Part shown: piece by piece, positions 10,800 through 22,105 of the stretch
How the letters are laid out: every line of letters starts with the position of its first letter
How positions within the stretch are numbered: the first letter of the stretch is position 1
Assembly: GCF_018873765.1 (NCBI RefSeq)
Contig: NC_057920.1
Span: 14,273,307-14,337,306 of the forward strand
Direction of reading: 5' to 3'
Length of the DNA: 64,000 nt
Origin: Telopea speciosissima
Lineage: Eukaryota; Streptophyta; Magnoliopsida; Proteales; Proteaceae
Translations under genes and position numbers: made by a program
Notes under the pieces: generated by a model
The model's input: only the letters and a program-made list of their open reading frames with translations
Database searches by the model: none
Told to the model about the DNA's origin: nothing

Positions 10800-11219
10800 A
10801 ACAAACTGGACTCTGAAGATAAATAGAACATGCAAATATTTTTTTTAAAGGGCTGATCATGATCATCCCTTAGCAACCTAGCTTTCCACCCATTGTATTG
10901 GTTTCATGTGATCTATCACTTAGAAAGTCGTACAAATATTTTTTTAAGGGGTTCATCACTCCTTAACAACTTACAAGAACACAAGAAGAGCCAGCTTAGT
11001 TAGAAAACCTTAAAGACATCTAGTCTAGTCTAATATATATATGCATCCTAGACTTGAGAAAACGATGCTCTTTTGCAACCTCAACAGGTTTGCTATCTTG
11101 CTAGTTCTGTGGCCAACAATATCATATCACTTTCTCTATCAACAGTGATCTGAAATGTCATTGGACCATACCGATTAATGCATGATCAGACGTTTAAAAT
11201 AAGAAAGCCATTAGTATTA
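10800..11219. other. Intergenic stretch without recognised gene
   Basis: No coding support. The phrase TACAAATATTTTTTTAAGGG with a following CATCACTCCTTA is a second, decayed copy of sequence 90 bp earlier (10835-10875 and 10931-10975). Confidence 0.4.
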
Positions 11220-11426
11220 TGCATTTGGGTCGGAAATAAATTTTCCTACGCTATTAAATTTTGAAGGGACAGATAAATATTCTGTCCCGGCCAATTATAT
11301 ACTCCATTGCTATTTGTTAGGGACGGAAAAAAGGCCACCATCGCTATTGATTATTATTAGAGACATGAAAAAATTTTCCATTGCTAAAAACAAAATGCAG
11401 TTTTTTTTTTTCTTTTGGTTGTAGTG
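11220..11426. mobile_element. CACTA transposon right-end relic
   Basis: The segment ends GGTTGTAGTG at 11426, the inverse of the CACTACAA terminus of CACTA elements. It contains repeated subterminal words of the type TTTTCCATTGCTA and GGGACGGAAAAA in both orientations. No matching left end was located. Confidence 0.5.
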
Positions 11427-11835
11427 ATCGGGATGGTATTTTCTTGGCTCTTAGTTTTTCTCTTTTAACACTTGACTATTTTGTTAATACCTCAGTTTGT
11501 GTCTGTTATCTTTGGTTTTATACTTTGCAGTTCTAATAATGATGTCCATATTATTGTTTCTAAGGTTTCATATGTCATTTGTCTAAAGTTTGGTAGGGTG
11601 ATCCGCCTTTTTTTCCTTGTACATGTTCGTGTTGCTTCCGCTGGATGAAATCGTTTCTATTTTGGTGTTTCTTAAATAAAATTCTTTTCTAACCCAAAAA
11701 AAAGAAAAAAGAAAAAGAAAACAAGTTACTTATCCAAAATAAGAGACAAAAGACCCAAGTCACAAATGGATTGTGATCACGGTTTGAAGAGTCGATATCA
11801 GATTGGTCGAATCGATGGATTTGTATCAATATCTG

Positions 11836-12460
11836 TCGAAACTAGGGGTTAAATACGGTTGGAATGGGCCGGGTTTTTTAAAACTCTAGCCCAACCTTGA
11901 GTCATCTTAGCTCAACCCAAGCCCAACCCGGCCCTAGGTCGGGCTGAGATATCTCAACTCAGGCCCAACCCTATCGAGCACAAGCCAGGCAGGCCCTGAT
12001 TGACTTTGATCGGGCCAAGTTGGCCTTGATTGACCCTGATTTTTGCTAGAGCCTGGCTGGCCTTGACTTGTCCTGTTTTTTTGCCATTTACTTCTTTTAT
12101 ATATTAAAAAAATAAGATATATGTGATTGGGTAGTGGTTTATTTCATATTCAATTGAATATTAGACTTTTATTTGGGTTTAAAAACTTTGTCCAATCTTA
12201 AAATTGTAGATATTTTTTCAATAGATAAATTAATTTTTTTTGGTAAACTATAGATAATTAGATATTAAAAAAAATTGTAAAGCATAACTTAACATAGGAC
12301 TGAGCCGGGCCGGGCTTAGCCCGAGGCTTCAACCCTAGCCCAAGGCCAGAAAATTTCAACCCTAACAACCCTCAAGTTGAAAAATCCAGGCTAGGCCCTG
12401 TTTGGACTTAGGATGGACCGGGACGGGCTCAGGCCGACAGGTGGAAACATACACCCTGAA
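11836..12460. repeat. Dispersed element rich in GGGTTGGGC-type words
   Basis: The ends carry AGGGGTTAAATACGG on the left and ACATACACCCTGA on the right. Between them are many GCCCAACC / GGGCCGGG words and an AT-rich middle. Related pieces are at 27985-28470 and 46820-46950. It is a non-autonomous repeat of the GGGTGTAAATGGG type common in plants. Confidence 0.55.
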
Positions 12461-12960
12461 GTCAAAACTAATACCGATTTGATACCAATTTTCACTATTT
12501 TTATTAATATTTTTATATCCTAAACCATGTGTCATTATCCTATTAGTTGTGATGGACTCCGGCTTCCTGATTCCATGAGACTAGAATCCCACCTGGGAGA
12601 ACAGAGTCGTCCTCATTGATACCTGATCGGCATAAGTGTAATTGGGCCCACACGAACACAATAAATCCGAATCTGCCTGGAACAAGGAGCAGCAGGAGCT
12701 GGTCTCATCATGCGATGAGTTATTATATGATCCTATTTTAGTTTAGTTCTTGAATAGTTGATCTGATCGGACGATCCAGAACCATTCACCCATTGTACAC
12801 TCACACTCATACTCACACTCAACTTCCATCTTTCTTCTCGTTCTAATCGAACTCTGGCTTTCCTTCCCCCTTTTAAATCCTGTAAATCGTTCTCTCATCT
12901 CTGAACTTTCTATTAAACTACCACAGCAATAATTAGTAAACAAACAAAAGCTGATTCGCA

Positions 12961-13386
12961 ATGTTGAATACAACTAGTATTAATCGAGATTCAGAGTCCA
13001 AGTTCTTTCCCTCCGACAAGATTGAATCGAGCTTCCTAATGGCGAACGCCTTAAATCCACCATTATCTACGGAATCAGGCACGGAGATGGTATCCTTAAT
13101 GTATTATAGAAGCCTCAAGGATCTGTTGCCTACTTCTCCGCTAAGAATTTCATCGTCGACCGATATTCCAATCAAGAACAAGCTTGTGAAGAAGGCAGCC
13201 TTAGCTTACTTGAAGCCCATGTCGTCATCTCCAAATAATTTTGGATGTTTGGAATTTGTTAAACATATAATCATAAATGCTTTTGAACGACTCTTCAAAA
13301 AGAATCTGAGCAAAGGAAGTGCGGAATCAGACTCCTCTCTGTTAAGCCAAATAGGGGAAGAGAAGAACACTTCCGGCGACTCTTAG
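12961..13386 (+). CDS. Small conserved plant protein, 141 aa
   Basis: An intronless frame starts at the first ATG after a pyrimidine-rich leader with CACTCACACTC repeats (12788-12930), as expected for a 5' UTR. The N-terminal 65 residues are Ser/Thr-rich. Residues about 69-91 (DIPIKNKLVKKAALAYLKPM followed by SSSP) resemble a core I associate with small plant proteins that carry IPIKNRLVKQAAWAYLQPMS-type sequences of unknown function. A hydrophobic-aromatic stretch (CLEFVKHIIINAFERLF) follows, then a polar tail. No signal peptide is evident. Function is unknown. The leader, the length and the core argue for a real gene; family membership is from memory and should be tested. Confidence 0.6.
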   Translation: MLNTTSINRDSESKFFPSDKIESSFLMANALNPPLSTESGTEMVSLMYYRSLKDLLPTSPLRISSSTDIPIKNKLVKKAALAYLKPMSSSPNNFGCLEFVKHIIINAFERLFKKNLSKGSAESDSSLLSQIGEEKNTSGDS

Positions 13387-13604
13387 TTTTTCCTCTTTTT
13401 TGTTTTTCAGATTATGTAGATATGCACATTGGACTAGCTGCTTCAGCATCACCATTGTTTTTTGTTTGATTTTTTATAAATATATTTTTTTAAAAATTTC
13501 ATTAGCCAAATCATCAAGTCTGTGTTTTATACTCTTGTGGTTTCTAAGCTTTTTTACTTGTTCACTGATTGTTTTGCATGGAGTTTACGAATACTATAGA
13601 GGGG

Positions 13605-13785
13605 GATCTATCGTCTCCATTTATCTGTCCCTTCATTTCTTCCATTACATCTAATAGAGGGGAGTAGACCCCATCCGGGCAATGTGTTCGAGTAGAGGGT
13701 AAGGTGGTCATTTCCCCCCCCCCTCATGAGATGTAATGGAGGAAATGGAGGGACAGATAAATGGAGACCATAAAGGGGGAGTGGG
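13605..13785. mobile_element. MITE with about 45-bp inverted repeats and shared core
   Basis: The arm GTCTCCATTTATCTGTCCC at about 13614 is inverted at about 13750 (GGGACAGATAAATGGAGAC), with further pairing around CCATTACATCT / AGATGTAATGG. The loop contains CCGGGCAATGTGTTCGAG and GGGTAAGGTGGTCATTTC, the shared core. Confidence 0.75.
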
Positions 13786-13941
13786 GGAGGGTAGTATAAA
13801 CCTTCATTTTTAAACCTCCACCCCTCATTCATTGAATTCAAGTTTTAAGAGTTTGTGTGAGTATGAACAATCCTTAAATAAGAGTATGCTTGAGACAAAT
13901 TGATATTCTTTGGAGTCACAACAACATTTAGCTAAAAAATC

Positions 13942-14064
13942 CATATTACTTCTTGTTGATCAACAATGATTACAATAATATCAGGCAATCCCGTCATATA
14001 TTGGATTTCACCCAAATATGCTTGTAAGTGAGATAATTTTCTTTTCAACATTGCTGCATCTATT
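13942..14064 (-). pseudogene. rps2: Plastid rps2 fragment in the nucleus (minus)
   Basis: On the minus strand the DNA encodes [20 protein letters not shown], then [16 protein letters not shown]. This is an internal segment of plastid ribosomal protein S2, with one extra Ile (inserted codon) relative to the usual [12 protein letters not shown]. It is bounded on both sides by unrelated DNA and lies head-to-head with the next fragment. A nuclear plastid insertion (NUPT). Confidence 0.8.
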
Positions 14065-14068
14065 TTTG

Positions 14069-14243
14069 GCGGATATTGTAATCATCGTTGATTAGCAAGA
14101 AGAATATATGGTTCTTCAAGACTGTGTCACTTTGGAAATTCCAACGATTTGTTTAATCGATACAAATTGTGACTTGGATCTTGTAGATATTTCAATTCCA
14201 ACGAATGATGACGCTATTGCTTCAATTCGATTAATTCTAGATC
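14069..14243 (+). pseudogene. rps2: Plastid rps2 fragment in the nucleus (plus)
   Basis: The plus strand encodes DIVIIVD, a stop, [20 protein letters not shown], then [15 protein letters not shown] and [12 protein letters not shown], the next internal part of plastid S2. The first bases repeat in inverted orientation the last bases of the fragment at 13942-14064. Substitutions (an in-frame TAG, Asp-Leu for Asp-Pro) show relaxed decay since transfer. Confidence 0.85.
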
Positions 14244-16737
14244 AAATATTGGAGGTGCTTCCCTTGTTTTCCATCTTTTATCTTTATAAAAGTGAAGATT
14301 GAAATACATACACATAAATTTTTCTTGAAACCAATGTTGTTGAAAATGAAGGTGTAACTTTGCCTTTTTAGTATAACACTTTCTTTTCCAATGAGGGTTA
14401 AATCCTACCATTTCGCATGTGTATTCAACAAGTGTGCAAAATAATATTGGTTCTTAAGAATGGCATTATGGTAAGTCATTTTCAAATTATTTTGAAACTC
14501 TTTTTTACTCTTAACTTTAAAACGAGGGGTACTCAAAAGAAGGTTACTTATTGGTTCGTGACTTTGGTTACAACAAGATGCCTACATGTATATATGCATG
14601 TTCGTTTTCATTACATCTAGCTTGGGCATGTAGAGTTCAACCTGCCATGGTTTGAACACCTTATTTATATGCATATGTGCGAGAATAGTGACCCTTTAAA
14701 TTTGTTATTCCAAGGTTTAAGTCTCAATGACACAAAGTCGCCACCTAAGGTCAGAGACCCAAATATCTTGACTCCATATGAACTTGTCCGACCGTGAGAT
14801 TAATGGTTTGTGTCAAGTTGTGGACTAAGAAAGATGTTAGATACCTCAGTTCACCTAGTTAAACTTGATTTCACATTCATTCGGTATTCTTAAAGAACAT
14901 CCATACATAGACACATTAAACTGTTGTTTGTCAGTAAATAGTACATCTAAACATTTTTAATTTTTTTTTTATGATAGTGTAATCACACAACCCACACACC
15001 AATCCTAAAAGGTTAACCCAAATACATCAAAACATTAATGTGCAAATGAGTGACAATACAATAATGTAACTCCTTGTGATGAGCACAATATATTATTAAT
15101 TATTAAGTAATAAAAAGAAGATAAATCAAATGAATGCCAAAGCATCCCTCACTGATATCAAAGCTCATAAACAGAGAGAAAGTGAAACATCAAACAAAAT
15201 AATTGAGAATTAAAAGATTCGAATTTGATCAAACATGCAATGATGACCAAAATGATTAAAATACCCCTACGTGCATTACCTTTACCTAGGATAATCATGC
15301 CTAATAAAATTAGGAAAAATCATGGAATGATAATCCCTTTATCTTAGTATGATATATTGAACACCATAAACCATGTAAAAATCATAAAAATTGAAATTTA
15401 TTATTAAAAATTCGTATTCAATAACAAATCTAATTTCTCATGATGATGAAATAATACAAATAAAATTATGTTGGTGAAGAAGTAATAAAGGGAACAGAAA
15501 CATTAAACATTACAAGAACCAAACTTTCAATCACTATGAAACTAAGATTCTTAAAAAAAAAAATCATGCATAAAATCATGACCTAAAGTGAAGAACATGT
15601 GATCAGGAAAATGATATAGACAGAAAAGAAAATCCAAAAGAAATAGTAATAGTCGTTCAAAAAATCTGAAAAAATTAAGAATGAAAGTATATGAACTATG
15701 TATGTAAAAATTCCCATCAAAATCATGCATTAAATCACTTATTTGTTTACGAAAATGGTCCCAAAAATGGAATTAAGGTGGGCGTGCCAGTTAAAGCAAT
15801 GAAAACAATTTTTGAACAATTTACCAACGTAGCAGGCTTGCAATATCTGTACATACTAGTCTCTCTCCCACGAAGATAAGAGAGTCCTAATTGCTTTCTT
15901 AGGCACTACACACTTTTAGGAATTGGAGAGGATTAAAATCCGCAAGATTGAAGACTTAATGGCTATTGAAGAATCTATGTTTCCAAATACCCTAGGGAGG
16001 GCATGCTTTGAATAAGCCAGTAGGTCTATATATTGCAAACACAATTGGAAAAGTATAACCTCACAAATTTGAGGCTTTTCAGTTATCTGGATATAACTTA
16101 AAATAATTTTTGTTTCCCAAGTTCCTCCTGTATGTTATGAAGTGCCATAGTCCACGACAACGCATCATAATTGTATTAGAGTACGCCGTCACAATATTGT
16201 TCGGTACAACCACATTCTAGCTCATCCAGTTTTGTTAATGAGGCCTATTTCCTGACCCAGAATGTGTCGCGTCATGTCATGTAAAGGTTGATCGTAATTT
16301 ATATGAACATTCCATAACCTAAACACAACTGATGTGACATTAAATTCCGTGACACAACAGTTTAATGCGAATCACAATGCCCAAAGACATTGTGTTTGGA
16401 CTTGTAGCCTTGGTAAGACCCAACAGAGAATTTGGAGCCAATAAAATTTTCTGAAATATGATGGTGGCCCCAAACCCAATACCCTAGTCTGGAAGTTGAA
16501 CCCTTTTTTTTTTTTTTTTTTTTTCTGATAGAAGGAAGTTGAAACTTTTAGTTTAGGCCTTAGTTGGGTAGGAGTCCTCTGTTCTTAATCCCCTTCTGGA
16601 GTGGGTGGTGGGTCGGTGGGAGTAAGGAGGATTGAAATTGACATCCAAGGATTGATCATCGATCCAAATAATGCTAAAGAGTCAGTGGTTTTGAGTGCCC
16701 AAACAGTGATGCACTCCTCTCACTCTTCCCCCTGTGA
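14244..16737. other. Intergenic AT-rich stretch without recognised gene
   Basis: No gene is supported over about 2.5 kb. The stretch is AT-rich, with an A-run at 15552-15562 and a T-run at 16505-16524. Reading frames are short and of random appearance. Confidence 0.5.
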
Positions 16738-17055
16738 TCCCAATCCTTCTTTCTCTCTCTCTCTCTCTCTCCAAATTTTACATCAAATCTCATAATTCTC
16801 ATTATTTAGATTATTTTTTACAGCATATTTCCCCTTTATGGTTGAAAGGAGAAGATATACATAAGGTTAGAATAGATTCAGGTAGAGAGATGAGTCTCGT
16901 GAGAGGTCTCGGCTCTCCAAGATTAGATAAAGAGTTAGTGAGCAGATTAGGTAGAGGTAGTTCGTTGTCTTCCTTTCTCTATTTAACACCTACATTTCAT
17001 CCAGTTTCTTCTCTACAATATAATTCATCAGTTTTCGTGTGTCCACGGAAAGAGC
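16738..17055 (+). promoter_or_regulatory. Xylanase upstream region
   Basis: A (CT)n microsatellite lies at about 16750-16771. TATA-like candidates are CTATTTAAC at 16979-16987 and ATATAATTC at 17019-17027, roughly 75 and 35 bp before the ATG. Neither is a strong TATA box, so the start site is not fixed. Confidence 0.3.
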
Positions 17056-20000
17056 ATGGAAGACCGACCACTCTCCTGTTGCTCTGCTTTCCTCAAGCCC
17101 TTCTTTCTCTGCATTGGCTTCTTCAGCAAAACTCATTTCGCAGTTCCTTATGGTTTTTTTTTTTTCTTCTCTCTCCCGGTCCTTTTCAAAGTTCACATTT
17201 CACACATACACACAGAAATTTCAGTTGATTAATGCAATTTTGTTTGTGTTTTTTATTTAATTGTTACTGCAGATGGGCCTCTCTATGATTCCTCTGCTTA
17301 CACAGAGGTACGATGAAAATTACTTCAAAAATTTTAAATTCTAATGGGACCCTATGTTTGGTATGCATTCTAGGGCGATTTTGCATTCTTGCACGATAAA
17401 AACAACTATTTTTATCATCTGAGAATGCAAAATCAACCTAGAATGCATACCAAACGCAGCCTTGATAATTTGTATAAATATTTTTAAAAGTAGCTAGATA
17501 TGTGATTGGTTGGACAAGTTCCGTCTCTGATGATTCTATGAATTTGTACCATTTAATGTATGTATGGCGGCCTGGCAGTGCAAATCGCAGCCGGAGGAAC
17601 CATTATACAACGGAGGGATTCTCAAAGATTTCACCCCTAGCTCCAAAAATATAGAAAGTAGACTACTCGGTTCTCCCGGAACAGGATTCTATTCCCAGGC
17701 ATTCTTGTTGCACAATCTCTCTAACTCTACCAAATATTGTTTCTCCGGTTGAGTTTCCACTTCCCTTTTCTCTCTCTCACATTATTCTTTTATAATTATT
17801 GAAAGAAGAAAAAACAATTTTGACAGTGTTTGATATGCATTCCAAGTCCATTTCGCATTCTTGGGCATAAAAACAGTTGTTTTTATTGCCCGAGAATACG
17901 AAATCGACCTAGAATGCGTTCTAAGAACGCATACCAAACACAAGGAACAGGAGAGAACGTTGTACACATGTATGTTGGGGGTGTCTTTGTAATTTCATCG
18001 TAGATTAATTATTTTTTTGGAAAAGAACCGGTTGCATTAAGGGTGTAAATCGATCGGAACCGGGTATTCAATTTGGTTATGGGGAGAGTTGGAGTGATCT
18101 GAAACCGGACCGAGTCATGCCTCGGTTCTAAAAAGCAGTACCTGTATGCTTGGTATCATACACGTTCAATTCTAGTTCCAAAATTCGGTTCTTAATTGGC
18201 TTGATTCCTGTACTCAATTTATACTATATGTATTGTATAATTCTATAATATTATACTATAATATGGTAGTATTATAACATCTAATACTAATATAAATAAT
18301 ATATATTGTAATACATTAGTCTTATATGTTACACTATGATATTTAGAATTATAATTAATATACATAAATAACTTGGTACCCAAATCCGGTTCTTATGCTG
18401 GAACTAGATCCAAACCGAGCTTGGTTTCCGCATCCCAATCCTGGATGATAAGCAAATTCCATTCGGTTTGGTTCGATTCTTGTTATTTGGTCTGGATTTG
18501 GGATTCGATTTTCGGTTCCAATTCTAATTTAACACCCTTAGTCACATAGCTTGCGCAGACACAAAAGCACCAAAAATTTTACCGCCTCACCCCTTGTGAA
18601 ATAAAAGATCTCATCCATGTTGATGCCCTCACCCTGATGTGACCTAAAGAATGATACTTGGTCACGTGGCTCCTGCGCCTAGACATAGGAGGGCGCAAAA
18701 GTACCACCTTGCACCCCATGAAATCAAATATTGGATCTATGTTGATGCACCTATGTGCTCTCATTAACCCTCGCACTAGTGTGGGCTTTATATGACCAGA
18801 CAACGATCTCTTGCCCAAAAAGAATAGTAATTGGTTGTATGGCTCCTACACCCAAACAACCACATACATGGTTTAACCACTTAGCCCCTAGTGAAATTTT
18901 AAAAAAAAAAACGCTAAATGATCGTATAGCTTGCCTGGCTCCTGCACCTAGACATAGAAACATACAAAAGTACCACACTATCCCCATGGAAAAGCAAAAC
19001 TCTCGCCCAAGACAATGCTAACATTGGCAAGCACGCATGCAGGCTCTAGAGGCCCAAGAAAATAGTGAGGATTATGGAAGAACCAACGGGGAGGGGGAGA
19101 GGGGCAGATGGAGCAGAAGATATATAGGAAAAGGGGGGTGGGGGGGGGAGGGTGGGGGGGAGGGAGAAGAGGGAAGCCGAAGTGGAGAACATTACTTATT
19201 AGTATTGTCTACATGACATATTGACAGTTTGACGCCTGTATAGGTGTATTTAGAACTTGACACTTTCATTTCATTGCCTCATGTCTTATTCCCAAAAGCA
19301 TGTAATGCAATTTTTTCAGCAAGGATAAATCTATCATTACCATAGGAGGAAAGAGCGATAGTTGGTCGTATGCGATACGCAGTCCCTCCAACCAAACACA
19401 GGGTTGCATGAAATGACCACCACGCCCCATGTTTCAATATGAATAGATCTAAGATAATTAATATATGACATCACGTACTTCCCATTACACATTAATATTT
19501 TTTATTGATGTGTGCGATTTGTGTAACAGCATGGATCAAGATCAGTGGCGCAGATTCTAGTCTCATAAGGGCGAGTTTATCAACAGAGCAAAAGAGGTAC
19601 AACTGTATCGGGACTGTGGTGGCAAAGAGTGGGTGCTGGTCCTTTCTCAAAGGTGGCTTTGTTCTGGATTCACCTTCAGAGCTATCTACACTATTTTTTC
19701 AGGTCTACACCATCATCGTATACTACTACAACACACCCTGGAATAGATTCACCCTCATTTTTCCTATCATTAAAAGAATGAGGAAATTATTAATTACACC
19801 TTTTTTATATATGTTTGCAGGATACAGTTGGGAGGGAGTTGGATATCTCAATTGCAAGTGCCTCCTTGCAGCCATTCACTGATGAGCAATGGAGGATGAA
19901 CCAAGATTACAAAATAAACACTGTATGCATGTAACTCCACATTATGCTGTTGCTACTGGAAAAAGATCTTGCGCAGCCGTGGCGGGAGATGCACAGATAC

Positions 20001-22105
20001 AGCATCGTTAAATGACAGCAAAAACAGGGGTAAGGTAGTAATTTCACAGGTGGGTCCCACCTGGGCCCCACATGTGAAATGAACACCTCCCCCAGTATTT
20101 GGGGTGGTTTTCGTGCTGTACCTGTGCAGCTCCCGCCACGGCTACACAAGAGCCAAGTCCATTACTACTCCCTCCTGCCTCTTTTTTTTTTTATCAGATA
20201 CTTCTTTTCATTGGTAGCTCATCCTCAGGTGATATAATCATTTTTGAATTATCAAAGATCCATGGGTATTATTTAATTATTGGGTACATCAATAACCTTC
20301 TTTTGATTGCCCTTTTGTTTTAATCCTAAAAGTTCTTTTAAGTCGGTAGCAAAAAAATGTTTCCAAAATAATTTGAAAGTGATTTTTTTTTTTTTTTTTG
20401 GGTAAGAATTTAAAAGTGATTTACCATCAGCTTATGTTGTCTTGAATGTTTTTCAAGTAGTACACATGTGAAATGACAGGATTTTACCCTCATTGAAAAG
20501 AGTCTATTATACTAAAGAGCAAAAATGTGAAGTTACAACTTTTTCAACAACATCGATTACAAGAGTTTCCTTTTATTTCAATGACAGATAGATTCATTTG
20601 ACAAGATAAAAAATGGATCTAACATGCAAAATTCAAAGAAATGGGTTACCAAGCTAACAGTGTGAAAAATTTCTCTTATCTGCTGAACAGGAAAGAAAAC
20701 GAGCCGTAAACATCCATGTATCGGATGTGCTTGGGAATAGGTTGCAAGGAGCAGCAATCAAGGTGGAGCAAACCTCTAAAGACTTCCTCTTCGGTTCTGC
20801 ACTAGCCAATACCATTATTGGAAACTTGCCTTACCAGGTGAAACTAATCTCTATAAATTAACCACATTTTAGTTGTAGTACTACTGTGTTTGCTTGTTGC
20901 ATGCTCAACCACATTACTTCATTTGTTACAGAAGAAGGAAAATAAATAACATTGTTAGTAAGTGAACTTACTCCCAGATTGTAGGCTGAAGCTGAAACTA
21001 ATTGCAACATCTTCATCGATCCACTGTTTCAGAATTGGTTTGTGAAGCGCTTCAATGTGGCAGTATTCGAAAATGAGCTCAAGTGGTATGCAACAGAACC
21101 TCAACAAGGAAAGATCAACTACACCGTAGCAGACCAGATGTTGGAGTTCATAAGAGCAAACCAAATCGTGGTTAGGGGCCACAACATCTTCTGGGAAGAC
21201 CCTCGTTACACACCTGTATGGGTTCGTAATCTCACAAGTGAAGAAGAGCTAAGGTCGGCCGTTGAATCACGTATTCAAAGCTTAATGAACAAATACAGGG
21301 GAGAATTCATACATTGGGATGTAAGCAATGAAATGCTTCACTTTGATTTCTACCAGCAACGACTCGGTCTTAATGCCACCTTGCACTTCTTTGAAATAGC
21401 ACACCAATCAGATCCATTAGCGACGTTGTTCATGAACGATTTTAATGTGGTTGAGACTTGTGCTGATGGTAATTCAACCGTAGATGACTACATTTCCAGC
21501 TTAAGAGAACTCCAAAGAGCTGGTGGTGCATCATCAATGGCCGGAATTGGCCTAGAGGGCCATTTCACTGTACCCAACATTCCTCTAATGAGAGCTGTTT
21601 TGGACAAGCTGGCTACATTGGGCCTTCCAATCTGGCTCACAGAAATTGACATTAGCAACACCATAGACAAACAAACACAGGTAATTCCTCAAGTAAAACT
21701 ATAAAATTTATAATGTTTATTGTTGACATATATATATGACATTGATTGGTCTCCTCAAATAATTTACAGGCTATTTATCTTGAAGATGTTCTGAGAGAAG
21801 GGTTTTCTCATCCTTCTGTGACTGGAATCATTCTTTGGACTGCACTTGGACCGAATGGATGCTACCAAATGTGCCTGACAGATAATGATCTCCGCAATCT
21901 ACCCGCAGGTGATGTGGTTGATAAGCTCCTTCAAGAATGGCAAACTGGGGAGCTAGAGGGTCAGACAGATGAACATGGTTCATATAGCTTCTATGGTTTC
22001 TTAGGAGAATACAAGGCATACGCTAGATATGGTGATAAAGCTGCAAATACAACATTCTCACTTAGTCGAGGAGATGAGACTAGACACTTTAGCATCCAAC
22101 TATGA
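17056..22105 (+). CDS. Secreted GH10 endo-1,4-beta-xylanase with CBM22-like domain
   Basis: Eight exons join in phase: 17056-17152, 17273-17307, 17579-17747, 19530-19702, 19821-19922, 20691-20837, 21033-21680 and 21770-22105, giving 568 aa. The N-terminus has a hydrophobic core (about residues 10-24) and then AVPYDGPLYDSSAYTEC, as in plant family-10 xylanases, so export to the wall is likely. Exons 3-5 encode a CBM22/CBM4-9-like carbohydrate-binding module (FSAWIKISG, VVAKSGCWSFLKGGF). Exons 6-8 encode the GH10 barrel. The acid/base Glu (about 341) is in WDVSNE and the nucleophile Glu (about 445) in IWLTEID; both are intact, as is the RGHNIFWEDP loop. The tail GPNGCYQMCLTDNDL matches the family. 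The activity would be hydrolysis of xylan backbones. Introns 2, 3 and 5 hold MITEs. No frame break was found, so the gene looks functional. Confidence 0.9.
17345..17465. mobile_element. Hairpin MITE in xylanase intron 2
   Basis: GTTTGGTATGCATTCTAGG near 17356 is inverted as CCTAGAATGCATACCAAAC near 17437-17455, with a further inner palindrome around a TTTTTATC loop. A relative lies in the next intron. Confidence 0.75.
17821..17945. mobile_element. Hairpin MITE in xylanase intron 3, related to the one in intron 2
   Basis: Arms GTGTTTGATATGCATTC and GAACGCATACCAAACAC flank an inner palindrome with CGCATTCTTGGGCATAAAAA. Sequence and layout match the element at 17345-17465. Confidence 0.75.
18038..18540. 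mobile_element. Non-autonomous element with TAAGGGTGTAAAT ends
   Basis: The left end TTAAGGGTGTAAATCG and right end ATTTAACACCCTTA are inverted repeats about 500 bp apart in intron 3. The body is rich in GGTTCGG / CCGAACC-like words with an AT-rich middle. This is a widespread plant repeat style. Confidence 0.65.
18541..19030. repeat. Diverged tandem modules in xylanase intron 3
   Basis: About four diverged modules of roughly 100-150 bp recur: each has GGCTCCTGCNCCTAGACATAG or a relative, then CAAAAGTACCACC, then a C-rich block and TGAAAT. The modules start near 18541, 18659, 18830 and 18920. The CAAAAGTACCACC block looks like a decayed relative of the GAAATGACCACC core in other MITEs here. 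Confidence 0.55.
19965..20150. mobile_element. MITE in xylanase intron 5 with shared core
   Basis: CAGCCGTGGCGGGAG near 19975 is inverted as CTCCCGCCACGGCTA near 20130, and ACAGCA / TGCTGT also pair. The loop contains GGGGTAAGGTAGTAATTTC, a variant of the shared core. Confidence 0.75.
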
